A stretch of DNA of 64,000 nt from Iodidimonas muriae (GTDB lineage: Bacteria > Pseudomonadota > Alphaproteobacteria > Sphingomonadales > Rhodothalassiaceae), in assembly GCF_014647255.1 (NCBI RefSeq), contig NZ_BMOV01000006.1, forward strand, positions 62,001-126,000. The letters are read 5' to 3'. Position 1 is the first letter of the stretch. Each line of letters opens with the position of its first letter. The notes beneath the pieces were generated by a model. The model saw only the letters and a list, made by a program, of their open reading frames with translations, made no database searches and had not been told where the DNA came from. The translations under genes and the position numbers were made by a program. Below are positions 9,508 to 18,536 of the stretch, one piece after another.

Positions 9508-10551
9508 TCAGGCGGGCAGAAGATACGCTTCCATCACGCCAAGCGGGGATAATGCCTCGCTCACGATCTTCTGGTCTTTTGGGCTCAGGCTGTGAAAGTC
9601 CTTGGCGGTTTCTATGCGGGTTTTCTCCGTATAGGGCCGGGCAATGATCGTGCGCGGTCCGTATCCCAGATCGACATCCACCATCGCGCGGCCCGCTTTC
9701 AAAGCCTTTTGATTGCCTGCCAGATAGGCATGAAAGCCCATGGCGATATGCTGCAAAACCGGGGCCAGCGTTTCGGGAACGGTGGTCATCATTGGCCAGT
9801 CTTCTCCCAATCGGGAGGCTTTTGCAGCCTTCATGCGCTGCTGATAGGCCACAACGGCGGGGGCAATTTTCTCTGTAAGCTTGCGCGGCGTGGGATCGAA
9901 CAGAAAATGCGCCGTCAAGGCACCTTGAAGGGCAAAATCCGCAAGGCAGGGCTTGGACCCCAGCAGAAAATCCGAGGCGGCAAAATGCTGGTCGAGCAAG
10001 GTCATGAGCCGGCTATATTCGCCAATGATTTCCCCATGTGCGTTATTATGCGCATCCAGCTTTTCAATGGTCTTGCGGGCCCATGTTTCAATCATATCCC
10101 GCGCTTGGCGCACCAGCTTTTCGCCCGTGGCATCAAGGGGGGTGTCTTGCGGAATACCGACGGCATCGCGGGCAAGGCTATCGCCGGAATGGGCAATATC
10201 TTCAGGGCTGCTCCAGCGGAAAAATATGGCCGCTCTTGTGGTCCATTCATCGAAGAAATCTTCCAGAATACGGGCGATGATGCGGGCAAGAGGGGCAGGG
10301 GGAAGAGTGGCGCTTTTTGGAAAACGCTTGTCCAACTCGAAAGCGATGGGCGTTGTATCCCACATCCATTCGTCTTGCGGGGTCACCATGACCGGCATCA
10401 TATGCGTGCCGGATTTTTGCTCTACCTCGGCACGAATGGCGATGGATTTCTTGCGGAAATCGGTGGGGATTTCCTTGTAAGAAAGCAGACTTAGCGCTTT
10501 TTGTGTGAAATAGGAAGCGTCCATGCCATAGATAATATAAGGCGCGCTCAT
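9508..10551 (-). CDS. Glutathione S-transferase family protein
   Basis: The N-terminus (YIIYGMDASYFTQKALSLLSYKEIP) resembles a thioredoxin-fold GST_N domain, and the segment with HFAASDFLLGSKPCLADFALQGAL is a typical GST_C region. At 347 aa it is longer than the usual 200-230 aa because of an extra C-terminal part. ATG 10551 is preceded by GGAGAG at a suitable distance. It is 78 bp upstream of the acyl-CoA dehydrogenase on the same strand, so they may be co-transcribed. The substrate is unknown. Confidence 0.75.
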   Translation of the reverse strand: MSAPYIIYGMDASYFTQKALSLLSYKEIPTDFRKKSIAIRAEVEQKSGTHMMPVMVTPQDEWMWDTTPIAFELDKRFPKSATLPPAPLARIIARILEDFFDEWTTRAAIFFRWSSPEDIAHSGDSLARDAVGIPQDTPLDATGEKLVRQARDMIETWARKTIEKLDAHNNAHGEIIGEYSRLMTLLDQHFAASDFLLGSKPCLADFALQGALTAHFLFDPTPRKLTEKIAPAVVAYQQRMKAAKASRLGEDWPMMTTVPETLAPVLQHIAMGFHAYLAGNQKALKAGRAMVDVDLGYGPRTIIARPYTEKTRIETAKDFHSLSPKDQKIVSEALSPLGVMEAYLLPA

Positions 10552-10699
10552 AAAGATGCTCTCCGGGACTGTATCAACCCCAAATAGCGGGGCGGGAGGG
10601 TGAAACTGCGCCACAGCAACAGATGCGTCAAGCCACCGGTTGCGGTGTCTATGGATGCGGCGCTAGGGTGCGGCCCATCTTTGATGAACGAGGCCCCTT

Positions 10700-11542
10700 A
10701 TGTCCCAAACATGTCGCCCTGCCGCCCCGCCGCTTCAACAAGCGCCCGATACAATCGAGCGGTTGCTGGAAATTATGAGCCGCTTGCGCGCCCCTGAAGG
10801 TGGCTGCCCATGGGATATTGCGCAAAATTTTGAAACGGTGGCTCCTTATACCATCGAAGAAGCCTATGAAGTGGCTGACGCTATTGCCCGTAAGGATATG
10901 GACGATCTGTGCGATGAATTGGGCGATTTGCTGTTTCAGGTGGTGTTTCATGCCCAAATGGGCAAAGAACGCGGAGCCTTCGATTTTTCAAAGGTGGTGG
11001 CGGCCATTTGCGACAAGATGGAGCGCCGTCATCCCCATGTCTTTGGGGATGCAACGGTTGCCGATGCCGATGCGCAGGTCCGCGCATGGGAAGAGCAAAA
11101 AGCCAAAGAACGCGCAGCCCGCGCACAATCCGAAGGTCGGACACCCAGCGCGCTGGAGGGGGTGGCACGGGGGTTGCCTGCCTTGATGCGGGCGGTGAAA
11201 TTGCAAAAGCGGGCCGCGCGCGTTGGGTTTGACTGGGACAATCCCAAAGATGTGATCGCCAAAATCCGTGAAGAACTGGACGAGGTGGAAGAGGTGCTTG
11301 AGAAAAAAGAAGCACCGGAACGTCGCTTGGAAGAAATGGGCGATCTGCTGTTCAGCTGCGCCAATCTGGCACGGTTCATAAAAAGCGATCCCGAAGATGC
11401 ACTTGTTGCTGCCAATGCGAAATTTGAGCGCCGTTTCAAATATATAGAAGACTCTCTGGCGGCAAAGGGCCGCAACATCATTGGTGCCGGTCTTGCGGAA
11501 ATGGAAGCTCTTTGGGTGCAGGCAAAATCCACAGGCTTGTGA
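10700..11542 (+). CDS. mazG: Nucleoside triphosphate pyrophosphohydrolase MazG
   Basis: MazG hydrolyses (d)NTPs to NMP and pyrophosphate, which limits misincorporation and affects ppGpp level. The 280-aa protein has two MazG domains with metal-binding motifs: EEAYEVADAI with DELGDLLFQVVFHA in the first, and REELDEVEEVL with EEMGDLLFSCANLAR in the second. GAGG precedes the ATG. Length and motif order match the tandem-domain type. Confidence 0.95.
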   Translation: MSQTCRPAAPPLQQAPDTIERLLEIMSRLRAPEGGCPWDIAQNFETVAPYTIEEAYEVADAIARKDMDDLCDELGDLLFQVVFHAQMGKERGAFDFSKVVAAICDKMERRHPHVFGDATVADADAQVRAWEEQKAKERAARAQSEGRTPSALEGVARGLPALMRAVKLQKRAARVGFDWDNPKDVIAKIREELDEVEEVLEKKEAPERRLEEMGDLLFSCANLARFIKSDPEDALVAANAKFERRFKYIEDSLAAKGRNIIGAGLAEMEALWVQAKSTGL

Positions 11543-11705
11543 CGGCGGCTGCGCAAATCAACAAAGCGGCTTCTTGACATCTCGGCCTCAATCTCGCCGG
11601 ATCTATGGGATTTATGATCGATATGATCTCGATGCCTTGGGTAAATAGAGATCTGAGCTTTTTCCTCTATTGCATTGATAAAAGGCGATTCGTATCATTC
11701 GGGCT

Positions 11706-12722
11706 ATGGTTGGGTTAAGGGAATTCGCTGGACGATGGATGCTGCCGGCCTTGCTGTCGGTGGCTGTGTCTGGCTGTTATGCGGGTGCGAACCGCCCCTA
11801 TTGGGCTATTGCGCCGGTTTATGATGTGCGAAATTCGCCCATTCCCGTACCGCGTCCAGCCTTTCGCCCCAAGCCACCGAGCCGTTATGCGTCTGTTGCT
11901 CCCCCCACACGCACCGTTCGTGCAAGCCCCAAAGCGACCTCGCGGCCCGCGTCCAAAGCCACATCAACGGCCCGAACCGTAACGGTGCAGCGCGGCGATA
12001 CGGTTTATGGCATCGCCAGAAAGCGTGGTGTGCCGCTTCCTCAATTGGTGGCGTTGAATAATCTGGAACCGCCCTATTTATTGGCTGTGGGCCAGCGCTT
12101 GAAAATACCCGGACAACGCACCCATGTGGTGCGGCGCGGCGATACGGCTTTCTCCATCGCCCAGCGCCATGATCTGGAGGTCAGCCAGCTTGCACAGGTC
12201 AATCGTCTGGCACCGCCTTATATGCTGAAAGTGGGGCAAACCCTTGTGGTGCCTTCGGGGCGGACAGAGGAAATGACCGTAGCCGCGCGGCCATCGCGCA
12301 GCCTGGCTGCCCCGCCGCCGCGCACCGGCAATGGCTTTGATTGGCCGGTTGCAGGCACGGTGATTTCCAAATTCGGCCCCAAGCAGGGCGGTTTGCGCAA
12401 TGATGGCATCAATATCCGTGCGCCGAATGGGGCCCCTGTACGGGTGGCGGAAAGTGGAATTGTCGCCTATGCCGGATCGGGGCTGCGCGGCTTCGGGAAT
12501 TTGGTTCTGGTGCGTCATTCCGATGATTGGGTTACCGCCTATGCCCATAATGAGGATGTGCTGGTGAAACGGGGAGAGGCGGTCAAGCGCGGGCAGATGA
12601 TAGCCCGGGTTGGCTCTTCAGGCGGGGTAACCGATCCGCAATTGCATTTTGAAGTGCGGCGGGGCACCAAGGCCGTGGATCCCCTGAGCGTGCTTCCACG
12701 CCTATCGGCAAATGCTCGATAA
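11706..12722 (+). CDS. nlpD: NlpD-like lipoprotein, two LysM and a degenerate LytM (M23) domain
   Basis: The 338-aa protein begins with a lipoprotein signal (lipobox VSGC, about residues 21-24). Two LysM repeats follow (QRGDTVYGIARKRGV and RRGDTAFSIAQRHDL), then a C-terminal M23 domain. In active M23 enzymes the first zinc ligands lie in an HxxxD motif; here the equivalent stretch reads NDGINI, while histidines in YAHN and LHFEVR remain. Loss of the first ligands is the pattern of NlpD, which activates cell-division amidases rather than cutting peptidoglycan. The next gene is yajC. Assignment as an amidase activator is inferred from this pattern. Confidence 0.82.
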   Translation: MVGLREFAGRWMLPALLSVAVSGCYAGANRPYWAIAPVYDVRNSPIPVPRPAFRPKPPSRYASVAPPTRTVRASPKATSRPASKATSTARTVTVQRGDTVYGIARKRGVPLPQLVALNNLEPPYLLAVGQRLKIPGQRTHVVRRGDTAFSIAQRHDLEVSQLAQVNRLAPPYMLKVGQTLVVPSGRTEEMTVAARPSRSLAAPPPRTGNGFDWPVAGTVISKFGPKQGGLRNDGINIRAPNGAPVRVAESGIVAYAGSGLRGFGNLVLVRHSDDWVTAYAHNEDVLVKRGEAVKRGQMIARVGSSGGVTDPQLHFEVRRGTKAVDPLSVLPRLSANAR

Positions 12723-12868
12723 GACGGTGTAAGGGGCCTATAAAGAGCAATGATATGGTCGTATCTCGACCAACGATGTTGCAATCACCCCATGGGCCAT
12801 TATATTCCGCCTCAATACGGTCATAATCCCTCAGGGTTTGGTTTAATCAAAAAAGAATTGAGAATTTT

Positions 12869-13198
12869 ATGCTGATTTCTCCCGCATATGCACAAGCAGC
12901 CGGTGGCGGTGCCGCAGGTGGTGGCCTTTTGGAGATGCTCTTACCGCTCGCCTTGATCATGCTGATCTTTTATTTTTTGCTGATCCGTCCTCAGCAAAAA
13001 CGGATGAAAGAGCATCGGGCCTTGATCGAAGCCATCCGCCGGGGCGATACGGTGGTGACATCGGGGGGCTTGATCGGCAAGGTTACGAAAGTGGCCGATG
13101 ATGAACTTCAGGTGGAAGTGGCCGATGGCATGCGGGTGCGTGTGGTACGCGGCACCATTGCCGAAGTGCGCGGTAAAAGCGAACCCGCCGATAGTTGA
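12869..13198 (+). CDS. yajC: Preprotein translocase accessory protein YajC
   Basis: The 109-aa protein has one membrane helix (LLPLALIMLIFYFLLIRPQQ) followed by the conserved cytoplasmic domain with RRGDTVVTSGGLIGKV. YajC binds SecDF at the Sec translocon. secD starts 97 bp downstream and secF follows, which is the standard yajC-secD-secF order. Confidence 0.95.
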   Translation: MLISPAYAQAAGGGAAGGGLLEMLLPLALIMLIFYFLLIRPQQKRMKEHRALIEAIRRGDTVVTSGGLIGKVTKVADDELQVEVADGMRVRVVRGTIAEVRGKSEPADS

Positions 13199-13294
13199 TC
13201 TGCAAAGCTTTGGGTGTGCCAACCGGGCGCACCCATTTTTTCTCTTCGTGCCTGCTGGCTGAACGGCCCGCTGTCTCAATGGAATTGATCTCCC

Positions 13295-14881
13295 ATGCTT
13301 GACTTTCCTCCGTGGAAAATTGCCGTCGTCCTTCTTCTCAGTTTTGTGGGATTGGTGGCGGCCGTTCCGAATTTCCTGTCCGATGACCAGATAGAGTCTT
13401 TGCCGGGCTTCCTTCCCGATAATCGCATCACCTTGGGGCTGGATCTGCAAGGCGGGGCGCATATGCTTTTGGAAGTGGATGCGGACGCCATTGTGTCTGA
13501 ACGTTTGGCCAATCTGGAGGCGGAAATCCGCGAGGCACTGCGCGACAAACGCATCCTTGGCACCATCGAAACCCGCGGTGACCGCGTATATGTGCGGGTG
13601 CGCGATGAATCACAACGCAGTGCGGCTTTGGAAGCCGTGCGCGATCTGGCAACGCCTGTCACCGATGGTGTCGGGCTTGGTGGGGCCTTGTCTCGCAATA
13701 TCGAAGTTGCAAGTCAGGGGGATGGCCAAATTGTGGTCGCCATGACCGAAGCGGCGATCCGGGCACGGATTTCCGGTGCTGTGGATCAGTCGCTGGAAAT
13801 CGTGCGGCGACGCATTGATGAAATGGGTACACGCGAGCCAACCATCCAGCGTCAGGGCGCAGACCGTATTCTGGTGCAGGTGCCGGGGCTGCAAGACAGC
13901 CAACAATTGCGGTCCCTGCTGGAAACCACTGCAAAATTGACCTTTCATATGGTCAATGCGGCGGCAGATCCCAATCGTCCACCGCCCGGCTTTATGGCGC
14001 TTCCTTCTGTGGATACGGGGGAAATGCTTGTGCTGGAGCGTCGGGCGCGGCTGACCGGTGAAAATCTTGTGGATGCGTCTGTCGGATTTGATGAATCCAG
14101 CCGTCCGGTGGTGAATTTCCGCTTTGATTCCACGGGCGGACGCCGCTTTGCCGATATTACCCGGGAAAATGTCAACCGGCGCTTTGCCATTGTTCTGGAT
14201 GACGAGATCATCTCTGCCCCCAATATTCAGGAACCGATTCTGGGTGGTGCCGGGCGGATTTTTGGTAATTTCACCATGGAAGGCGCCAATAATCTGGCCA
14301 TTTTGCTTCGGGCCGGTGCCTTGCCCGCACCCTTGACCATCATGGAAGAGCGTACAGTGGGCCCTGATCTTGGTCAGGATTCCATTGAAGCCGGCGAAAT
14401 TGCCGGAATTCTGGGTCTGGCTGCGGTGGTTGTGTTCATGCTGTTGGTCTATGGCCTGTTTGGCGCTGTGGCCAATATCGCCCTTTTGGTGAATATCGGC
14501 CTGTTGATGGGTGCTTTGTCCGTTCTTGGGGCCACGCTAACCCTTCCGGGGATTGCCGGGATCGTGCTCACCGTGGGCATGGCGGTGGATGCCAATGTGC
14601 TGGTGTTTGAACGCATCAAAGAAGAAGTGGCCGATGGGCGTGGTCCCTTGCGGGCTATCGAGGCAGGCTATCAGCAGGCGCTGAGCACCATTCTGGATGC
14701 CAATATCACCACCTTCATCGCCGCTTTCTTGCTGTTCCAATTCGGCTCTGGTCCGGTACGCGGCTTTGCCGTGACATTGGGGATCGGCATTCTTACATCC
14801 ATGTTCACCGCATTGATGCTCACACGACTTATCCTCGTTTTGTGGCTTCGCCGTCGGCGTCCGCAGCGTTTGCCCATTTGA
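13295..14881 (+). CDS. secD: Protein translocase subunit SecD
   Basis: SecD uses the proton gradient to help pull exported proteins across the membrane. The 528-aa protein has an N-terminal membrane anchor, a large periplasmic P1 region with LDLQGGAHMLLEVD, and six membrane segments including the conserved VGMAVDANVLVFERIKEE. secF starts 18 bp downstream. Length is normal for alphaproteobacteria. Confidence 0.97.
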   Translation: MLDFPPWKIAVVLLLSFVGLVAAVPNFLSDDQIESLPGFLPDNRITLGLDLQGGAHMLLEVDADAIVSERLANLEAEIREALRDKRILGTIETRGDRVYVRVRDESQRSAALEAVRDLATPVTDGVGLGGALSRNIEVASQGDGQIVVAMTEAAIRARISGAVDQSLEIVRRRIDEMGTREPTIQRQGADRILVQVPGLQDSQQLRSLLETTAKLTFHMVNAAADPNRPPPGFMALPSVDTGEMLVLERRARLTGENLVDASVGFDESSRPVVNFRFDSTGGRRFADITRENVNRRFAIVLDDEIISAPNIQEPILGGAGRIFGNFTMEGANNLAILLRAGALPAPLTIMEERTVGPDLGQDSIEAGEIAGILGLAAVVVFMLLVYGLFGAVANIALLVNIGLLMGALSVLGATLTLPGIAGIVLTVGMAVDANVLVFERIKEEVADGRGPLRAIEAGYQQALSTILDANITTFIAAFLLFQFGSGPVRGFAVTLGIGILTSMFTALMLTRLILVLWLRRRRPQRLPI

Positions 14882-14899
14882 TCGGGGAAGGAATTCACT

Positions 14900-15853
14900 A
14901 TGCTTTTGCGGCTTATACCGAAAGATACCCACATCCCTTTCATGAAAATGCGCAATGTGGCTTATGCCATTTCGCTGGTGATGGTGGTGGCGTCTGTGGC
15001 CCTGTTCTTCATGCGCGGCCTTAATCTGGGCATTGATTTTGTTGGTGGCTCCACTATCGAGATTCAAACGCCAGAAGCAGCCGATGTGGGCAAGATCCGC
15101 ACGATGCTGGGGGAGCTGGATCTGGGTGATGTCAGCGTGCAGGAATTTGGCGCCGATACGGAAGTTCTGATCCGCTTTGAAGAACAAGAAGGGGGCGAGG
15201 AAGCGCAAAAGGCGGCGCAAATCCGGGTGGAACAGAAGCTTCAGGCGGATATTCCCGGTGTGTCTATCCGCTCTACCAGCTTTATCGGGCCAAAGGTGTC
15301 TTCGGAACTGGCGCGGGATGGTTTCCTGGCCGTCAGCCTGTCTGTTGTGGCGGTGCTGATTTATATCTGGTTCCGCTTTGAATGGCAGTTCGGGCTGGGC
15401 GCTGTGGTGGCGCTGGTCCATGATGTGTTCTTGACGGTCGGGTTCTTCTCGATCACCCAGTTGGATTTCAATCTGTCGATCATCGCCGCCATTCTCACCA
15501 TTGTTGGCTATTCTCTGAATGATACGGTGGTGGTGTATGACCGGGTGCGCGAAAATATGCGTAAATTCCGGAAGATGCCTTTGCCGGAGCTGATTGACCA
15601 ATCGGTGAACGACACGCTGTCGCGTACGATCATGACATCGCTGACCACTTTGTTGGCCTTGGCGGCGCTGTTCTTCTTTGGCGGCACTGTGATTCGCGGG
15701 TTCACAGCGGCGATGATCTGGGGGATCGTGGTGGGGACCTATTCCTCGATCTTTATCGCTTCGCCGGTATTGTTGTTGCTGAATTTGCGCAGCACGACCT
15801 TTGATGAAACCGATGGCGATAACCCCAATGTGGAAAGCACCTCTTTGTCTTGA
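14900..15853 (+). CDS. secF: Protein translocase subunit SecF
   Basis: The 317-aa partner of SecD has an N-terminal helix with GLNLGIDFVGGST, a short periplasmic domain and C-terminal helices carrying GYSLNDTVVVYDRVREN. The start has GGAAGGAATT upstream. It is separated from secD by 18 bp, so the genes form one operon with yajC and probably the Mth938 gene. Confidence 0.97.
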   Translation: MLLRLIPKDTHIPFMKMRNVAYAISLVMVVASVALFFMRGLNLGIDFVGGSTIEIQTPEAADVGKIRTMLGELDLGDVSVQEFGADTEVLIRFEEQEGGEEAQKAAQIRVEQKLQADIPGVSIRSTSFIGPKVSSELARDGFLAVSLSVVAVLIYIWFRFEWQFGLGAVVALVHDVFLTVGFFSITQLDFNLSIIAAILTIVGYSLNDTVVVYDRVRENMRKFRKMPLPELIDQSVNDTLSRTIMTSLTTLLALAALFFFGGTVIRGFTAAMIWGIVVGTYSSIFIASPVLLLLNLRSTTFDETDGDNPNVESTSLS

Positions 15854-15895
15854 GGGCGTGATCTTTTCTCTTGGAAACACATCGGATGGTGGCCC

Positions 15896-16270
15896 ATGGA
15901 AATCAGAGAAATAAGCGGCGCCGGGAAGCCTTTTATCGAAGCCTATGGCCCGGGCCGTTTTACCATTGGCGACCGGGTGATCAATGGTGCTTTATTGGTG
16001 CTTCCCGACCGCTGGGTTCCTTTGGATGTGGCCGGGTTCGATCATCTTGATGAAGATATATTGACCGCGATCAAACCGCTGATGGATGGGCTTGATATCT
16101 TGTTGATCGGCACCGGGGCCAGCATGGCGCTGGTTCCGGGCTATGTGCGGGAATGGGCGCTGGAGGCTCATATGTCTATAGACCCTATGGACAGCGGCGC
16201 CGCTGCGCGGACATTTAATGTGCTGTTATCGGAAGAACGGCGCGTGGCGGCCCTTTTATTTCCCGTTTGA
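15896..16270 (+). CDS. Mth938-like (DUF498) domain protein
   Basis: The 124-aa protein matches the Mth938 fold family, seen in the motifs VINGALLVLP, DILLIGTGAS and the ending of GAAARTFNVLLSEERRVAALL. The mitochondrial relative NDUFAF3 takes part in complex I assembly, and alphaproteobacterial copies are commonly found after secDF, as here (42 bp gap). The bacterial function is not established. Confidence 0.88.
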   Translation: MEIREISGAGKPFIEAYGPGRFTIGDRVINGALLVLPDRWVPLDVAGFDHLDEDILTAIKPLMDGLDILLIGTGASMALVPGYVREWALEAHMSIDPMDSGAAARTFNVLLSEERRVAALLFPV

Positions 16271-16372
16271 TTGCAGGTCAGGCGCGATATAGGGCGTTAT
16301 CTTTTTGAACCGATGGGTGCGTCCCTTCCTGTTTGGGATGCTGAAAGACCTTGAAAGATTTGGGAGTTTGGC

Positions 16373-17836
16373 ATGTTAACGAATACAGTCGTTTTGAAAA
16401 ACCGCGGGCTTTTGCGTCAGCAAGCGTTTGTTAATGGCCAGTGGATCGATGCCTCCAATAAAGACACCTATGAGGTTTTGAACCCCGCCACCGGGGCGGT
16501 GATCGCAACGGTGCCCAGCCTGTCTGCGGATGAGGTGGAGTTGGCCATTCACGGAGCCGCTAAAGCGCAGAAAGACTGGGCGGCCAAAACGGCTCAGGAA
16601 CGGTCCAGAATTCTGCGACGCTGGTTTGAACTGATGCATGAAAATGCCGAAGATCTGGCGCTTTTGATGACCACAGAGCAGGGCAAGCCCTTAGCCGAAG
16701 CCCGTGGCGAGGTGGCTTATGCGGCCAGTTTCATTGAATGGTTTTCTGAAGAGGCGCGGCGGGTTTATGGCCGGATCATTCCGCAGCCAAGCAATGACCG
16801 GCGCCTGATGGTTATGAAACAGCCAATCGGGGTTGTGGGCGCGATCACACCGTGGAACTTCCCTGCAGCGATGTTGACCCGCAAGGCTGGTCCGGCTTTG
16901 GCCGCTGGCTGTGCGATGGTGGCAAAACCGGCCGAGGATACGCCGCTTACCGCCCTTGCCCTTGGGGTTCTGGCCGCCGAAGCCGGGGTGCCCGACGGCG
17001 TTTTGAATATCGTGACCGGCAAGCCCGATGTGGTCGGCCCGGCCTTGATGGGCAGCTCCATCGTGCGCAAAGTCAGCTTCACCGGCTCGACAGCGGTGGG
17101 GAAATTGCTGATGCGGCAAGCCGCCGACACGGTGAAAAAACTCAGCCTGGAATTGGGCGGGAATGCGCCCTTCATCGTGTTTGACGATGCGGATGTGGAT
17201 GCCGCTGTGGATGGAGTTATGGCCTCGAAATACCGCAATACCGGTCAGACTTGCGTCTGCGCTAACCGTATTTTTGTGCAATCCGGCATCTATGACAGCT
17301 TCACTCAAAAATTGGCGGAAAAGGTTTCGACCATGAAAGTGGGCGCCGGCACCGAAGATGGCGTGGTGCAAGGTCCGTTGATCAACAAGGCTGCCCTTGA
17401 AAAGGTGAAGCGCCATGTGGCGGATGCAAAAGCCAAGGGCGGTCGGGTTCTCACCGGCGGTGATGTGCATGAACGGGGAGGCTCTTTCTTCCAGCCCACC
17501 GTGATTGCCGATGCAACGCCGGACATGCAGGTTTTTGTGGAAGAAACCTTTGGCCCCGTTGCGCCGATTTTCCGATTTGAAACGGAAGATGAAGCGGTGG
17601 CGCTGGCCAATGACACGCCTTTCGGTTTGGCGTCTTATTTCTTTAGCCGCGATCTTGCGCGGATATTCCGTGCGGCAGAGGCGTTGGAAAGCGGCATTGT
17701 TGCGGTGAATAGCGGGGTGTTCTCTACAGAAGTGGCTCCCTTTGGCGGCGTCAAGGAATCTGGCTTGGGCCGGGAAGGCGGACAGGAAGGGATTGAAGAA
17801 TATCTTGAAACCAAATTCCTGTGCCTTGGTCTTTAA
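16373..17836 (+). CDS. gabD: NAD(P)-dependent succinate-semialdehyde dehydrogenase family protein
   Basis: An aldehyde dehydrogenase of 487 aa, likely oxidising succinate semialdehyde to succinate. The catalytic glutamate lies in KKLSLELGGNAPF and the nucleophile cysteine in NTGQTCVCANR, with cofactor-binding TPWNFPAAM and FTGSTAVG upstream. The segment MTTEQGKPLAEARGEV is typical of the GabD branch. GGGAG precedes the ATG by 7 nt. No GABA transaminase lies nearby, so the exact substrate is inferred from similarity. Confidence 0.85.
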   Translation: MLTNTVVLKNRGLLRQQAFVNGQWIDASNKDTYEVLNPATGAVIATVPSLSADEVELAIHGAAKAQKDWAAKTAQERSRILRRWFELMHENAEDLALLMTTEQGKPLAEARGEVAYAASFIEWFSEEARRVYGRIIPQPSNDRRLMVMKQPIGVVGAITPWNFPAAMLTRKAGPALAAGCAMVAKPAEDTPLTALALGVLAAEAGVPDGVLNIVTGKPDVVGPALMGSSIVRKVSFTGSTAVGKLLMRQAADTVKKLSLELGGNAPFIVFDDADVDAAVDGVMASKYRNTGQTCVCANRIFVQSGIYDSFTQKLAEKVSTMKVGAGTEDGVVQGPLINKAALEKVKRHVADAKAKGGRVLTGGDVHERGGSFFQPTVIADATPDMQVFVEETFGPVAPIFRFETEDEAVALANDTPFGLASYFFSRDLARIFRAAEALESGIVAVNSGVFSTEVAPFGGVKESGLGREGGQEGIEEYLETKFLCLGL

Positions 17837-17918
17837 AGCCGTCGGGGCCTTTAGCTCTGGCGTTCGGTTTAGGCCGGATTCGTGAGGGTTTTTGATTTTT
17901 CGGGGTTTTTATGTGGTT

Positions 17919-17939
17919 TTTTTGTGCGCTGCACAAAAA
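17919..17939. promoter_or_regulatory. Inverted repeat, probable PhaR operator 1
   Basis: Perfect 9-bp arms TTTTTGTGC and GCACAAAAA flank a 3-bp centre, giving a TGC-N3-GCA core. It lies just upstream of the phasin -35 box. The core resembles the CTGC-N3-GCAG operator reported for the PHA regulator PhaR of alphaproteobacteria. Confidence 0.55.
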
Positions 17940-17944
17940 GCGCC

Positions 17945-17974
17945 TTGACAAACCGCTGGGTGACCGTCATATAG
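17945..17974 (+). promoter_or_regulatory. Probable phasin promoter
   Basis: A perfect TTGACA (17945-17950) is followed after 17-18 bp by CATATA/ATATAG. It sits between two TGC-N3-GCA dyads and about 50 bp upstream of the phasin start codon. Confidence 0.6.
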
Positions 17975-17980
17975 GCTGTG

Positions 17981-17997
17981 TTGTTGCAGCGCAGCAA
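17981..17997. promoter_or_regulatory. Inverted repeat, probable PhaR operator 2
   Basis: TTGTTGC and GCAGCAA flank AGC, a dyad with one mismatch and the same TGC-N3-GCA core as the site at 17919. It overlaps the expected transcription start, where a bound repressor would block initiation. Confidence 0.55.
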
Positions 17998-18026
17998 TTT
18001 AGATTTTTATGATTGGAGCAGAGAAA

Positions 18027-18443
18027 ATGGCAACCACCAGCAAAACTGACACCGTCGAGAACGGCATTGCCGCTCTCTTCAAGACCCCGAATTTTGACAT
18101 GAGCGCCATCATGGATGCGCAACGCAAAAATGTTGAAGCCTTGATCGAAGCCAATCGCGTGGCTTTCGAAGGTTACAAAACGGTTTCTGAAAAGAATGTC
18201 GCTTTGGTGCGCACCATGTTTGAAGATGCGTCCGGCGTCGCCACCGATGTCCTGAACGGCAAAACCCCTGAAGCCAATGCCGGTAAACAAGCCGAATTTG
18301 CTCAGGACGTAGCCCGCAAAGGTTTGGAAGGCTTCCGCGAAGTGTCAGAACTGGCGCTGAATGTGAACCGCGATGCCTTTGGTGTGGTCCAAAAGCGCTT
18401 CACACAAAGCATGGACGAATTGAAGGCTGTCAAAGCCAAATAA
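18027..18443 (+). CDS. phaP: Phasin (PHA granule-associated protein)
   Basis: The 138-aa, mostly helical protein has phasin_2-type features: FKTPNFDMSAIMDAQRKNVEALIEANR near the N-terminus, then a long amphipathic helix and KGLEGFREVSELALNVNRDAF. Phasins coat PHA granules. ATG 18027 is chosen over 18009 because GGAG lies 8 nt upstream of it. The gene stands alone with its own strong promoter, two probable PhaR operators and a terminator, consistent with PHA-responsive expression. phaC is at 1564-3381 on the other strand. Confidence 0.88.
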   Translation: MATTSKTDTVENGIAALFKTPNFDMSAIMDAQRKNVEALIEANRVAFEGYKTVSEKNVALVRTMFEDASGVATDVLNGKTPEANAGKQAEFAQDVARKGLEGFREVSELALNVNRDAFGVVQKRFTQSMDELKAVKAK

Positions 18444-18472
18444 GACGGCTCTAACCCCCGTCTATATAAAAG

Positions 18473-18506
18473 AACCCGGTCCGCATCATGCAGGCCGGGT
18501 TTTTTC
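18473..18506 (+). terminator. Terminator after phasin
   Basis: AACCCGG pairs with CCGGGTT across a 15-nt loop and is followed by a T-run (TTTTTT), a standard rho-independent terminator. Confidence 0.8.
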
Positions 18507-18536
18507 TATTGATGTGATCTGCTCCGGTAAACCGGC

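Noticed and set aside
14537-15880. 447-codon open frame on the minus strand
   Set aside because: It is antisense to secD and secF, which are both fully conserved. The translation is rich in His, Gln and Arg, typical of a reverse-strand shadow.
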